Shown here: in pieces, positions 16,812 through 25,127 of the stretch
How positions within the stretch are numbered: position 1 is the first letter of the stretch
Layout: each line of letters opens with the position of its first letter
DNA from: CAYXTC01 sp964479375
GTDB taxonomy: Bacteria; Patescibacteriota; Minisyncoccia; Minisyncoccales; GWA2-38-27
DNA length: 32,684 bases
Direction of reading: 5' to 3'
Assembly: GCA_964479375.1 (NCBI GenBank)
Contig: CAYZKD010000006.1
Span: 1-32,684, forward strand
Notes under the pieces: generated by a model
The model's database searches: none
Told to the model about the DNA's origin: nothing
The model's input: only the letters and a program-made list of their open reading frames with translations
Program-made: the position numbers and the translations under genes

Positions 16812-18953
16812 GTGGCCAGGAAGAAAAGGAAAAAGAAAAAAGGCAAACAATTCATCTCTCTTTCGGGACGAACCAAGCAATGGATTTGGGGAATAATCCT
16901 TTTGTTGGTGGCCGTACTTGTGGCCCTTAGTTTTTTTAGTAAAGCAGGAATAGCAGGAAATTATTTTATGAAAGTTTCCCGTTTTGTCGTTGGAGAAACC
17001 ATATTTGCTATTCCATTGATTTTTTTGGTAACGGGAGTGATTCTACTGACGGGCAAAGATGTTCTGGAAGAGAAAAAGAAGATTATAATATGGCCGGTTG
17101 TCTTGGCCGCGCTTCTTTTGATAATAGGGGCGACAGGAATACTGGCCTCTTTTAATCCGGAACTCAAAAACGGAGGGTGGCTGGGCTATTTAATAAGTTG
17201 GCCTCTTTTGAAATACTTTGGTATTTGGGCTACAGTCATTATATTTTTTACCCCCATGGCCGTAGGATTTTTGATCTTTTGGCAATTCTTAAAGCCTCTA
17301 AGAGATGATAAAAAACAGGAAAAAACCCCGGCAGAAAAACCTTCTCTTATGAAAAAAATCTTCAAGCCCAAGCTCAAGGTTAGAGAAGTTTCTTCTTATC
17401 CTGTTCAAGGAGAAAAAAAGGAGCCGGAAATAAGACCCAAAGAAATTTCTTCTCCTTCCCAGGACTTTCCTTCCGTTTCTAATTATGAGCCGCCTCCCTT
17501 GAGTCTTCTTTCCAAAGAGAAGGGGGCACCCGATAGCGGAGATACCAAGAATAATTCTGCTATTATCCAGAAGACCTTGGAAAATTTCGGCATTGATGTT
17601 TCTATGTCAGAAGTTAATATTGGCCCTGCTGTCACCCAGTATGCTTTAAAGCCCGAAGAGGGAGTAAAGCTTTCCAAAATTACGGGACTTTCCAATAACT
17701 TAGCCCTTTCTCTGGCCTCTCACCCTATCAGGATAGAGGCGCCTATCCCGGGAAGGTCTTTGGTGGGCATAGAAATTCCCAATAAAGAAAGAGCCCAAGT
17801 AAGATTGGGCAATCTGCTGGAATCTTCTGCCTTTCAGAATTCTGCCGGCAATCTGACTCTGGCTTTAGGGAAAGACGTTTCCGGCTTTCCTCTTTTTGCA
17901 GATCTCACCCAAATGCCTCATTTGCTGGTAGCGGGGAGTACGGGTTCAGGAAAAACCATTTTCTTAAACAGTTTAATCTTAAGTTTGCTTTACCAGCCGA
18001 ATAATTCCGTTAAAAGCGGGGGGCCTGACCATTTGAGATTTATTCTAGTGGATCCTAAAAGGGTGGAGTTCCCGGTATACTCTGAACTTCCTCATCTTCT
18101 CTGTCCTGTTATTTATAACGCCACTCAGACAGTAAATGCTCTAAAATGGCTTATCTCTGAGATGGAAAGAAGGTTTGATGTTTTGGCAGAACAAGGAGTA
18201 AGAAATATTAACGGCTACAACGAGAAAATAATTAAAAAAGGAGAAGCGCCTTTGCCCTTTATTGTTCTGATCATCGATGAACTGGCAGATCTTATGGCGG
18301 CCAAGGGCAGAGAAATTGAGGCAGAGGTTGTCAGGTTGGCCCAGATGTCCAGGGCGGTAGGAATTCATTTGGTTTTGGCTACTCAAAGACCCTCAGTAGA
18401 GGTGATTACAGGACTTATTAAAGCAAACATTACTTCTAGGATTACCTTTCAAGTTGCCTCCCAAGTGGACTCTCGTACTATTATAGATAGTTCCGGGGCT
18501 GAAAAATTGTTAGGAGCAGGAGATATGCTTTATGTTTCTTCCCGCAATCCTAAACCAAAGAGAATACAGTCCTCCTTTATTTCTGAAAAAGAAGTCAAAA
18601 AAGCAGTAGACCATATTGAAAAAAACGTCAAAGAGGGGACGGAAATGAATCCCGATCTGATTCAAAAAATAGATCGGGGAGAGGAAGGCGCAGAAGAGGG
18701 CTGCGGAGGAGGATTTGCAGGAGAAGATGCTCTCTATGAACAGGCGAGGGATTTGGTTTTGGAAACCCATAAAGCTTCGGCCTCTTTTCTGCAAAGGCGT
18801 TTGAGGGTAGGATATGCCAGAGCCGCCCGGCTAATTGATATTTTAGAAGAAAAGGGAGTGATAGGCCCCTCTCAGGGAGCCAAGCCCAGAGAGGTTTACG
18901 GTGAACCTCAGCAGGAAGAAAAGCCAGAAGACGATGAATGGGAAAAAGTTTAA
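16812..18953 (+). CDS. ftsK: FtsK/SpoIIIE family DNA translocase
   Basis: Membrane-anchored motor that pumps chromosomal DNA during division. Four N-terminal membrane segments lie within about residues 24-160, followed by a basic/proline-rich linker. The motor has Walker A in AGSTGSGKTIFLNSL and Walker B in IVLIIDELADLM, and MSRAVGIHLVLATQRPS is a family signature. The C-terminal gamma winged helix is present (ASASFLQRRLRVGYARAARLID). Length is 713 residues. The start is GTG 16812; a strong AGGAGGT lies at 16791-16797, but the 14-nt spacing is long and an in-frame TAA at 16797 rules out upstream starts. It follows rpoC by 48 bp, so it may be co-transcribed. Confidence 0.93.
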   Translation: MARKKRKKKKGKQFISLSGRTKQWIWGIILLLVAVLVALSFFSKAGIAGNYFMKVSRFVVGETIFAIPLIFLVTGVILLTGKDVLEEKKKIIIWPVVLAALLLIIGATGILASFNPELKNGGWLGYLISWPLLKYFGIWATVIIFFTPMAVGFLIFWQFLKPLRDDKKQEKTPAEKPSLMKKIFKPKLKVREVSSYPVQGEKKEPEIRPKEISSPSQDFPSVSNYEPPPLSLLSKEKGAPDSGDTKNNSAIIQKTLENFGIDVSMSEVNIGPAVTQYALKPEEGVKLSKITGLSNNLALSLASHPIRIEAPIPGRSLVGIEIPNKERAQVRLGNLLESSAFQNSAGNLTLALGKDVSGFPLFADLTQMPHLLVAGSTGSGKTIFLNSLILSLLYQPNNSVKSGGPDHLRFILVDPKRVEFPVYSELPHLLCPVIYNATQTVNALKWLISEMERRFDVLAEQGVRNINGYNEKIIKKGEAPLPFIVLIIDELADLMAAKGREIEAEVVRLAQMSRAVGIHLVLATQRPSVEVITGLIKANITSRITFQVASQVDSRTIIDSSGAEKLLGAGDMLYVSSRNPKPKRIQSSFISEKEVKKAVDHIEKNVKEGTEMNPDLIQKIDRGEEGAEEGCGGGFAGEDALYEQARDLVLETHKASASFLQRRLRVGYARAARLIDILEEKGVIGPSQGAKPREVYGEPQQEEKPEDDEWEKV

Positions 18954-18954
18954 T

Positions 18955-18983
18955 TTGACATTAACTACTAAAACTTTTATTTT
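18955..18983 (+). promoter_or_regulatory. recA promoter (probably leaderless)
   Basis: TTGACA at 18955-18960, 17-bp spacer, TATTTT at 18978-18983, starting directly after the ftsK stop. ATG 18990 begins 6 bp past the -10 box, about where transcription should start. I see no LexA/SOS-type operator. Confidence 0.65.
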
Positions 18984-18989
18984 AAACCA

Positions 18990-21056
18990 ATGGCAAAAAA
19001 GAAAAAAGAAGAAAATAAGGATTTGCAAGAGGCGGTTAATGAAATAAAACAGAAATTCGGGGAGGGTGCTATTATGAAGTTGAATGAAATAAAGAAGGTG
19101 GATATAGGGGTAATTCCTACGGGTTCTATCTCTTTGGATCTTGCCCTAGGGGTAGGCGGAATTCCCAGAGGAAGGGTTATTGAAATCTTCGGTCCCGAAG
19201 CGAGCGGAAAGACTACTGTTGCCCTTCATATTTTAAAAGAAGCCCAGAAAAGAAAGGGAGTGGGCGCCTTTGTAGATGTAGAACATGCCTTAGATCCTAG
19301 TTACGCCAAAAAGATTGGAGTTAATCTTAACGATCTTTTAATTTCTCAGCCGGATTCTGGAGAGGAGGCTCTCCAGATAGTAGAAAGTTTGGTAAGGTCA
19401 GGAGAAGTGGACGTAGTTATTATAGATTCTGTGGCCGCTCTGGCGCCTAAGGCTGAAATAACAGGGGAGATGGGAGAGTTTCAGATAGGGCTTCAGGCAA
19501 GATTAATGTCTTCTGCCCTTAGAAAGTTATCTGCTATTGTGGCTAAGACCAAAACAATAGTTATTTTCTTGAACCAAACCAGAATGAAGATAGGCGTAAT
19601 GTTTGGGTGCCTTAATTATAAATCAAAAATAAATCTTTCTGATGGAACAACTGAATGGATAGGAAGACTAGTAAACCAGAAAAAGAAAGCAGAGGTTTTA
19701 TCGTATGATTGGAAACAAGGAAAAGTTGTAGCAAGGCCGGTGGTGAATTGGTACCGTAATGGTAGCGCGGATAAGTTTTTGCAGATCACCGCTTATAAGC
19801 CATATGGTAATGGTGGAACAAATTTTGCTTGTACTTTAAATCATCCGATTCTTACTCCTGCCGGGTGGAGGAAAGCTAAAGATATCGCAACCGGTGATAA
19901 AATAATGATCGCCGCCCCATTTAGATTAAGTGATTTTCAATTGGAAATAATAAGGGGCAGTCTTCTTGGCGATGGAAGTTTAAGCTCGACAAGCCGTAGG
20001 AAATCATCGGGAGTGCGATTTCGACTGGGACATGTCTTAAAACAAAAAAAATATTTAGAATGGAAAGCAAGTTTATTTAAAAATATTCCTTATTATATTT
20101 TTAGCGATAAAAAGAGTATTAGGTTTGATTTAACTCCTCTTCCCGAGCTTTATTTTTTGAGAAAAGAGATGTATAAGAGAAATTATAAGTTTTTATCGGC
20201 TGATGCTTTAGCTAATCTTACTCCATTGTCACTTGCAATTTGGTATATGGATGATGGCTCTCTTGTTATTAGGAATAAAGCTGGAGATAGGGGAAGAATT
20301 GCTATGGTGGTAAAAAAAATACATCCACGAAGCAGGAAGGCACTACAAGAATTATTAGAAAATCGTTACGACATAAAAACAAGGTTAAGTCTACGTGGCA
20401 AGAATAAACAGCCGATATTATCTTTTGATCAAAAAAATACAGATAAATTTTTGTCTCTAATAAAAAGATATGTTCATTCCTCTATGGATTATAAACTTTT
20501 GCCACAATATCGAGGTAAATTTTCAGTTAAGCCTGTATTCAATAAGGTTTTTCTGAAGCCAATCGCAGTACCTGTTTTGGATATTAAGGAGAAGCCCAAA
20601 ACGCGCAGTATGATGCGTTTTGATATTCAGGTGGCGCAAACTCATAATTTTTTAGCCGATGGTGCTATCGTTCATAATAGCCCGGAAACCACCTCCGGCG
20701 GGCTGGCTCTGAAATTCTATTCCTCTGTCAGAATTAACTTAAGGAGATCAGCCAAGATAAAGAAAAAGGACCAGATAATAGGAAATAGAGTGAGGGCAAA
20801 GATAGACAAGAACAAAGTTGCTGCTCCTTTCAAGATTGCAGAGTTTGATATTTATTATAACGAAGGAATTTCTTATCTTACCGATTTAGTGAACTTAGCC
20901 TTAAAACACAATATAGTAAAACAGGCCGGGAGTTGGTATCAGTATAATAACAAAAAGCTAGGCCAGGGCATGGAAGCCACCAAAGAGTTTCTTAAAGAAA
21001 ACCCCGACGTAGTTAAAGAAATTAAGAAAGATGTAATGGAGGCTGAAAAGGAATAA
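18990..21056 (+). CDS. recA: Recombinase RecA, interrupted by an in-frame intein
   Basis: RecA forms filaments on ssDNA for homologous recombination and takes DNA from DprA in transformation. Walker A is GPEASGKTT (residues 68-76) and VIIDSVAALAPKAE is Walker B. The extein sequence is MKIGVMFG, then SPETTSGGLALKFYSSVRI, so removing residues 207-563 restores a normal RecA of 331 residues. The insertion lies in the loop-L2 region, a DNA-binding part of the protein, so unspliced RecA should be inactive (inference). Its own promoter lies just upstream and a terminator just downstream. Confidence 0.97.
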   Translation: MAKKKKEENKDLQEAVNEIKQKFGEGAIMKLNEIKKVDIGVIPTGSISLDLALGVGGIPRGRVIEIFGPEASGKTTVALHILKEAQKRKGVGAFVDVEHALDPSYAKKIGVNLNDLLISQPDSGEEALQIVESLVRSGEVDVVIIDSVAALAPKAEITGEMGEFQIGLQARLMSSALRKLSAIVAKTKTIVIFLNQTRMKIGVMFGCLNYKSKINLSDGTTEWIGRLVNQKKKAEVLSYDWKQGKVVARPVVNWYRNGSADKFLQITAYKPYGNGGTNFACTLNHPILTPAGWRKAKDIATGDKIMIAAPFRLSDFQLEIIRGSLLGDGSLSSTSRRKSSGVRFRLGHVLKQKKYLEWKASLFKNIPYYIFSDKKSIRFDLTPLPELYFLRKEMYKRNYKFLSADALANLTPLSLAIWYMDDGSLVIRNKAGDRGRIAMVVKKIHPRSRKALQELLENRYDIKTRLSLRGKNKQPILSFDQKNTDKFLSLIKRYVHSSMDYKLLPQYRGKFSVKPVFNKVFLKPIAVPVLDIKEKPKTRSMMRFDIQVAQTHNFLADGAIVHNSPETTSGGLALKFYSSVRINLRRSAKIKKKDQIIGNRVRAKIDKNKVAAPFKIAEFDIYYNEGISYLTDLVNLALKHNIVKQAGSWYQYNNKKLGQGMEATKEFLKENPDVVKEIKKDVMEAEKE
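19608..20678 (+). mobile_element. RecA intein with LAGLIDADG homing endonuclease
   Basis: 357 residues. The N-terminus is Cys (block A, CLNYKSKINLSDG). Block B is CTLNHPILTPAGW. Two LAGLIDADG-type motifs follow: IIRGSLLGDGSL (about 19945-19980) and LAIWYMDDGSL (about 20232-20265). The end is FDIQVAQTHNFLADGAIVHN with Ser as the +1 extein residue. All splicing residues are present, and both endonuclease motifs keep their acidic residue (GDGS, MDDGS), so splicing and homing both look possible. It is visibly more AT-rich than the RecA coding sequence around it, as expected of an acquired element. Confidence 0.95.
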
Positions 21057-21087
21057 AAAAAGCGCCCCTTGAAAGGGGCTGCTTTTT
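21055..21087. terminator. Bidirectional terminator between recA and rpsR
   Basis: The GCCCCT/AGGGGC stem, extended by AGC/GCT around a bulge, has T5 on the plus side and T7 when read on the minus strand. It can end recA and also the rpsF-ssb-rpsR transcript, which would then include E2 as its 3' region. Confidence 0.75.
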
Positions 21088-21359
21088 AGAGCGCAGGGTT
21101 GGAACTACTCATCTCTCTGAGAAGCCAGAGAATGGGTGATTTCAAGGCTTGCCGACGAGGCATAGTCTTGCGCTACGGGGAGGAGGCGTAACGAAGAAAT
21201 CATTCATTCTCTGGCTTCCCGAAGGGCGTTAACATTTTACCTCATCTGCGCGAGTTTTCTTCGTCGACGATGCATCAAGGCATCGCCTCCTCAAAAGAAC
21301 TCGCACACCTGAAGCAAAATCTAAACGCTCAGAGGATGATAGTTCAAATCCTGCACTCT
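21088..21359 (+). repeat. E element E2 (complete form)
   Basis: The outer stem starts AGAGCGCAGG (21088-21097) with CCTGCACTCT (21350-21359), followed by a match of the next ~20 bases. Arm B is 21121-21143 with 21196-21218 (23 bp; the two non-Watson-Crick positions are G-T). Arm A runs about 21221-21330 and contains GCGCGAGTTTT / AAAAGAACTCGC. Together these give a three-way junction. It fills the space between the recA terminator and the rpsR stop. Confidence 0.8.
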
Positions 21360-21366
21360 TTGCTCC

Positions 21367-21564
21367 TTATTTCTCTGTTGCAGACAACAGGCCCACATTA
21401 CGGGCTCTTTTTATTGCTTTGGCTAACTGTCTTTGATGCTTGGCGCAGACACCGGTTTTCTTTCTGGCTTTTATTTTTCCTAAACCCGAAACAAAGTTCT
21501 TCAGGTTGTTTGTGTCTTTAAAATCTATTTCTTTAATATTTCTCTGACAAAAATAGCAGTTCAT
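21367..21564 (-). CDS. rpsR: 30S ribosomal protein bS18
   Basis: 65 residues with the bS18 core (DFKDTNNLKNFVSGLGKI, RKKTGVCAKHQRQLAKAIKRAR). Cys pairs MNCYFC and GVCAKH suggest the zinc-binding (C+) form. It binds the small subunit next to bS6, encoded upstream. There is no Shine-Dalgarno before ATG 21564; element E3 ends about 7 bp upstream. Confidence 0.95.
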   Translation of the reverse strand: MNCYFCQRNIKEIDFKDTNNLKNFVSGLGKIKARKKTGVCAKHQRQLAKAIKRARNVGLLSATEK

Positions 21565-21570
21565 AAGTTT

Positions 21571-21746
21571 GGGGCGCAGGGCTCTGATTGCTCATCTCTC
21601 TGGCTTCCCGAAGGGCGTTAATATTTTACCTCATCTGCGCGAGTTTTCCTCGGGGCGAGGCGTCAAGGCATCGCTTCCTCAAAAGAACTCGCATGTCCGA
21701 AGCAAAATCTTAATGCTCAGAGGATGACAGTTCAAATCCTACGCTC
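21571..21746 (+). repeat. E element E3 (arm B deleted) between ssb and rpsR
   Basis: Same ends as E2 (GGCGCAGG... and ...CAAATCCTACGCTC) and a very similar arm A, but arm B is missing: CATCTCTCTG runs straight into GCTTCCCGAAGGGCGTTAA. It fills nearly the whole spacer, from 7 bp before rpsR to 1 bp after ssb's stop. Confidence 0.8.
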
Positions 21747-21747
21747 A

Positions 21748-22221
21748 TTAGAAGGGAATGTCTTTTACATCCACGTCATTTTCTTTTTGGTCTTTGTCCT
21801 TGTTATTGTTTCCGTCTTCTTCGATTACCGGAATCTCTTCTGTCTGCTCTTGTTGTTTTGGCTGTTGCCGCTGTTGGGAGGCGGAAGAGTCGTTTTTGGG
21901 GCCCATCTGGATATTCTCTGCTATAATCTCTGTTTTGTATCTTTTGTTGCCGCTTTGGTCTTCCCAGCCGTGGGTTTGAATCCTTCCTTCTATTAGGGCA
22001 AGGTTTCCCTTCTTAAGATACTGAGAGATAATCTCTGCTAATCTGCCCCAGGCCACTATGTTGTGGAACTCGGTGCTTTCTTTTTTCTCTTTGCTTTGAG
22101 AGTCTGTCCAGGTCCTGTTGGTGGCCAGCCCGAAACTGCAAACTGTCTGCCCGGAGGGGGTACTTCTGCTTTCCGGGTCTTGAGTTAGGCGGCCTACAAC
22201 AATGGCTTTGTTTAAATTCAT
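21748..22221 (-). CDS. ssb: Single-stranded DNA-binding protein
   Basis: OB-fold SSB that protects ssDNA in replication and recombination. MNLNKAIVVGRLTQDPE, FHNIVAWGRLAEIISQYLKKGN and LIEGRIQTHGWED are typical. A Gln/Asn-rich linker leads to the acidic tip DVKDIPF, the partner-binding tail. 157 residues. It starts 4 bp after the rpsF stop, in the usual rpsF-ssb-rpsR order. Confidence 0.97.
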   Translation of the reverse strand: MNLNKAIVVGRLTQDPESRSTPSGQTVCSFGLATNRTWTDSQSKEKKESTEFHNIVAWGRLAEIISQYLKKGNLALIEGRIQTHGWEDQSGNKRYKTEIIAENIQMGPKNDSSASQQRQQPKQQEQTEEIPVIEEDGNNNKDKDQKENDVDVKDIPF

Positions 22222-22225
22222 AAAA

Positions 22226-22615
22226 CTATTCTTTAAGAATTTCGTTTATTTTTTTGTCGATTTCTCTTAAACCGACCTTTTTATCTTGCTCTCTCCGCTT
22301 AGGAGATAAAGATGGTTTCTTTTGCTCTGATTGATTTTTTGTCGTTGTCATACACCTCAGAACGCTGGCTTCTTCTTCAACTTTCTTTTTTAAGGGATCC
22401 AAGGATTCGGGGTTCAAGGCGAAAAGAAAAGTTATCAAAAAACCCTCTTGGTGTTGTTTAATCTGATAACCGAACTTTTTCTTAACGGGCTTCAATTCTT
22501 TTTGAAGAACCCCGGATTGTTCTGATATTGCGTTTTTTATCTTTTCCGACACCCCGGCGATGCCTTCTTCTAAGAGGGTCGGGGGCAAGAGACAGGTTAA
22601 TTCGTAGGTTTTCAT
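22226..22615 (-). CDS. rpsF: 30S ribosomal protein bS6
   Basis: bS6 fold: MKTYELTCLLPPTL at the start and VKKKFGYQIKQHQEGFLITFLF in the core, with a Lys-rich C-terminal extension. 129 residues. Its ATG overlaps the ychF stop as ATGA (22612-22615), so translation is probably coupled to ychF. Confidence 0.93.
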   Translation of the reverse strand: MKTYELTCLLPPTLLEEGIAGVSEKIKNAISEQSGVLQKELKPVKKKFGYQIKQHQEGFLITFLFALNPESLDPLKKKVEEEASVLRCMTTTKNQSEQKKPSLSPKRREQDKKVGLREIDKKINEILKE

Positions 22616-23604
22616 ATTTTGAATTCTATTATATCTCCGTCTTCCACTATATTATCTTTGCCAACTGTTTTTACCAAGCCGGCTTCCTTGGCTTTAGTCC
22701 AAGAACCTGTTTTTACCAAATCATCATATTTTAATATCTCGGCTCTGATAAAGCTCTCTTGGAAATCAGAATGAAGCTGGCCTGCGGCTTCAAAAACAGA
22801 AGCCCCTTTTTTGAGAGTTAAGGCTCTTGATTCCTTGAAGCCGGCTATGGTATAGAAAGTTATTAAATCAAGGATAGTATAGCAAACTGATATCAACTGG
22901 TCAAGTTTGGAGGCAATTCCTAGTTCTTTTGTCTCTTGTTCTGTGAGGTCTGTCAGGTCTTCTTCTGTTTTGGCGTCGATGACAAAAGAGTTTTTCTCGG
23001 GAGGGGTAAAGCCCTCCTCTTTTACATTAAAAAGGTATAATTTGGGCTTTAAGGTTAATAGCTGATATTCTTTTATCTCTTCTTTTTCTTCCTCTGTCAG
23101 TTCTGCGTCTTTTCTTTCCAACAAACTACCCTTTATCTTTTTTAGGGAATTTAGTTTTTCAGGGGACTCTTTTTCCACTTTGTCAATAGCCCTGTCTATG
23201 GTTTCAATATCTTTCATTATCAGTTCTGTGTCCATGGTTTTGATATCTCTCTCTGGGTCTGCTTTTTCTCCGCTAGGGGAGGGAAAAACTCTTACCACTT
23301 CTATAATGGCGTCACATTCTCTTATCTGGGCCAAAAACTGATTTCCCAGCCCCTCTCCCTTGTGGGCGTTTTCTACCAAACCCGCGATATCTACAAACTC
23401 AATAATGGTTTCTGTGGTTTTTTCGGGCTTTATAATAGCAGAAATCTTTTTTAACCTTGGATCTGGCGCATTAACCACTCCTACGTTGGGATCTACTGTA
23501 GTAAAAGGATAATCTGCTATTTCTACCTGGTTTTTGGTGATAGCATGGAACAGGGTAGATTTCCCTGCGTTGGGCAGCCCCGCTATTCCTACTGAAAAAG
23601 ACAT
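22612..23604 (-). CDS. ychF: YchF/OLA1 family ribosome-binding ATPase
   Basis: Obg-like P-loop protein that prefers ATP. Walker A is GLPNAGKSTLF. DIAGLVENAHKGEGLGNQFL is the family G3/switch motif. The G4 motif is NVKE instead of NKxD, the change linked to ATP preference. A C-terminal TGS domain follows (DLITFYTIAGFKESRALTLKKG onward), ending in IVEDGDIIEFKI. 330 residues. It heads the ribosomal/SSB operon and stops with TGA, overlapping rpsF by 4 nt. Confidence 0.96.
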   Translation of the reverse strand: MSFSVGIAGLPNAGKSTLFHAITKNQVEIADYPFTTVDPNVGVVNAPDPRLKKISAIIKPEKTTETIIEFVDIAGLVENAHKGEGLGNQFLAQIRECDAIIEVVRVFPSPSGEKADPERDIKTMDTELIMKDIETIDRAIDKVEKESPEKLNSLKKIKGSLLERKDAELTEEEKEEIKEYQLLTLKPKLYLFNVKEEGFTPPEKNSFVIDAKTEEDLTDLTEQETKELGIASKLDQLISVCYTILDLITFYTIAGFKESRALTLKKGASVFEAAGQLHSDFQESFIRAEILKYDDLVKTGSWTKAKEAGLVKTVGKDNIVEDGDIIEFKI

Positions 23605-23641
23605 ATTTAACTTAAAAGGATAAATTTGCTATAATCTAAAA

Positions 23642-23689
23642 AGTGCAGGATTTAAACCATCATTTTCTGAACGGCTTAAACCCTGTACT
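23642..23689 (-). repeat. E element E4 (minimal, both arms missing)
   Basis: GTGCAGGATTTAAACC, ATCATTTTCTGA, then CGGCTTAAACCCTGTAC. These are the left and right outer arms of E1, joined with no inner arms. It lies between divergent ychF and the phosphohexomutase gene and runs up to the latter's promoter. Confidence 0.65.
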
Positions 23690-23696
23690 CTAATAG

Positions 23697-23702
23697 TATA
23701 AT
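23697..23702 (+). promoter_or_regulatory. -10 box of the phosphohexomutase gene
   Basis: Perfect TATAAT, 8 bp before ATG 23711, so the mRNA is probably leaderless. The -35 position (about 23674) falls in the right arm of E4 and is poor (GCTTAA). Confidence 0.5.
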
Positions 23703-23710
23703 AAAAGAGC

Positions 23711-25045
23711 ATGAACATCAACCAAGACATATTCAGGTCTTACGACATCAGGGGAATTTATCCCGAAGACCTTAATGACAGATCAGCCCGCATCATAGGT
23801 CGTTATTTTGTCGAATACACCAAAGCCCGCAATGTGGTTGTGGGACGCGATGCGAGGGTCTCCTCTCCTGCCTTGTTTCGGTCGCTGTCCCGGGGCATAA
23901 CAGAAGGAGGGGCAGATGTATACAGTTTAGGAGAGGTGCCCACAGAGACTTTGTATTTTGCCGCTGCTTTCTACAATTATGACGCAGGCGTTATGATTAC
24001 GGCCAGCCATAATCCCAAAGAATACAACGGACTAAAGATGTTAAAGAAAGAGGACAAGGAGATAAAGGTGGTCAGGGGGGGAGACATGGCAGGGGTGGTT
24101 GACAAGGAGGAATTTCTTTCTCAGAGAAGGGGGGAGATAAACAACCAAAATATATGGGAGGACTATCTGAACCATGTTTTATCCTTTGTTAAACTAGATG
24201 AGATAGCCCCTTTCAAAGTAGTGGCCGATGCCGGCAATGGCATGGCAGGTAAAAGCCTTTCCTTCTTAAGGCCCAAGCTTCCTGTTGAGATAATTCCTGT
24301 TAATTTTGATCTTGACGGCAATTTTCCAAACAGATCTCCCAATCCTCTAGAAGAAGGAGCGGAAGCCCAAGCAGCAAAAGAGGTTTTAAAGAATAAAGCA
24401 GATCTGGGCTGCATGTTTGATGGAGACGGGGACAGGGTGTTTCTGTTTGACGAAAAAGGTAACAGGGTGAGGGCGGATGTTACTTTACTCATTTTGGCCA
24501 GGCACTTCTTAAAGAAACAATCTGGGGCTGCTATTGTTTACAACAATGTTTGTTCTAAGGCAGTCCCCGATTTTATAGAAAAGTGGGGAGGCAGGCCTGT
24601 CCGGGCCCCGGTCGGATTTGTTAATGTTAGAGAAAAAATGATAGAAAATAGAGCAGTCGTAGGAGGAGAACTTTCCGGACACTACAGCTTCAAAGACAAC
24701 TTTTATCTGGATTCCGGAATGATTTCTCTGTTAATAATTCTTCAGGCGGTTTCAGAGGCGAGAAAGCCGGTTTCTGAGATGGTTTCAGAGCTCTCTCCAT
24801 ACGCTAAAGGGGCTGAAATTAACTTTAAGGTAAAAGATAAAGAAAAGACGATAGAGAAGATTAAGCAAAAGTATTCTGACGGGGAACAGGATTTTCTTGA
24901 CGGGGTAACGGTCAGTTACGAAAATTGGTGGTTTAATCTTCGTCCTTCCAATACAGAGCCTGTCCTAAGGCTTACTATCGAAGCAGACAATAAAGAAATT
25001 TTGGGAGAAAAAGAGAAAGAACTGAAAAAAATTATTTCAGAATAA
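23711..25045 (+). CDS. manB: Phosphomannomutase/phosphoglucomutase
   Basis: Alpha-D-phosphohexomutase that moves phosphate between C1 and C6 of mannose or glucose phosphate for sugar-nucleotide synthesis. Visible in order: FRSYDIRGIYPEDL, the catalytic serine loop TASHNPKEYNG, metal-binding DGDGDR, sugar-binding GELSGHY and phosphate-binding RPSNTEP. 444 residues, full length. Substrate preference (mannose or glucose) cannot be read from the sequence, so manB is a tentative symbol. A strong terminator follows. Confidence 0.93.
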   Translation: MNINQDIFRSYDIRGIYPEDLNDRSARIIGRYFVEYTKARNVVVGRDARVSSPALFRSLSRGITEGGADVYSLGEVPTETLYFAAAFYNYDAGVMITASHNPKEYNGLKMLKKEDKEIKVVRGGDMAGVVDKEEFLSQRRGEINNQNIWEDYLNHVLSFVKLDEIAPFKVVADAGNGMAGKSLSFLRPKLPVEIIPVNFDLDGNFPNRSPNPLEEGAEAQAAKEVLKNKADLGCMFDGDGDRVFLFDEKGNRVRADVTLLILARHFLKKQSGAAIVYNNVCSKAVPDFIEKWGGRPVRAPVGFVNVREKMIENRAVVGGELSGHYSFKDNFYLDSGMISLLIILQAVSEARKPVSEMVSELSPYAKGAEINFKVKDKEKTIEKIKQKYSDGEQDFLDGVTVSYENWWFNLRPSNTEPVLRLTIEADNKEILGEKEKELKKIISE

Positions 25046-25078
25046 AAAAAGAGGCAGCCAATATGGCTGCCTCTTTTT
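25044..25078. terminator. Strong bidirectional terminator after the phosphohexomutase gene
   Basis: 10-bp perfect stem (GAGGCAGCCA / TGGCTGCCTC) with a 3-nt loop, A7 before and T5 after, so it works in both directions. Confidence 0.9.
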
Positions 25079-25102
25079 CTGTCAACATTTAAAGCAAACC
25101 AA

Positions 25103-25127
25103 TCTGCGGAGGACGGGCCTCCGCAGA
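25103..25127 (+). repeat. REP-like palindrome R7 (TCTGCGG variant)
   Basis: TCTGCGGAGG, loop ACGGG, CCTCCGCAGA: a 10-bp perfect stem, a third outer-stem sequence on the common core. Confidence 0.85.

Noticed and set aside
21088..21359. G-T pairs in arm B as evidence that E elements act as RNA in one orientation
   Set aside because: Arm B favours one strand, but the outer stem of E2 has a change that favours the other, so the signal is inconclusive.
21270..21521. 83-residue plus-strand reading frame over E2 and rpsR
   Set aside because: It lies antisense to rpsR and across the E2 repeat; its composition is not protein-like.
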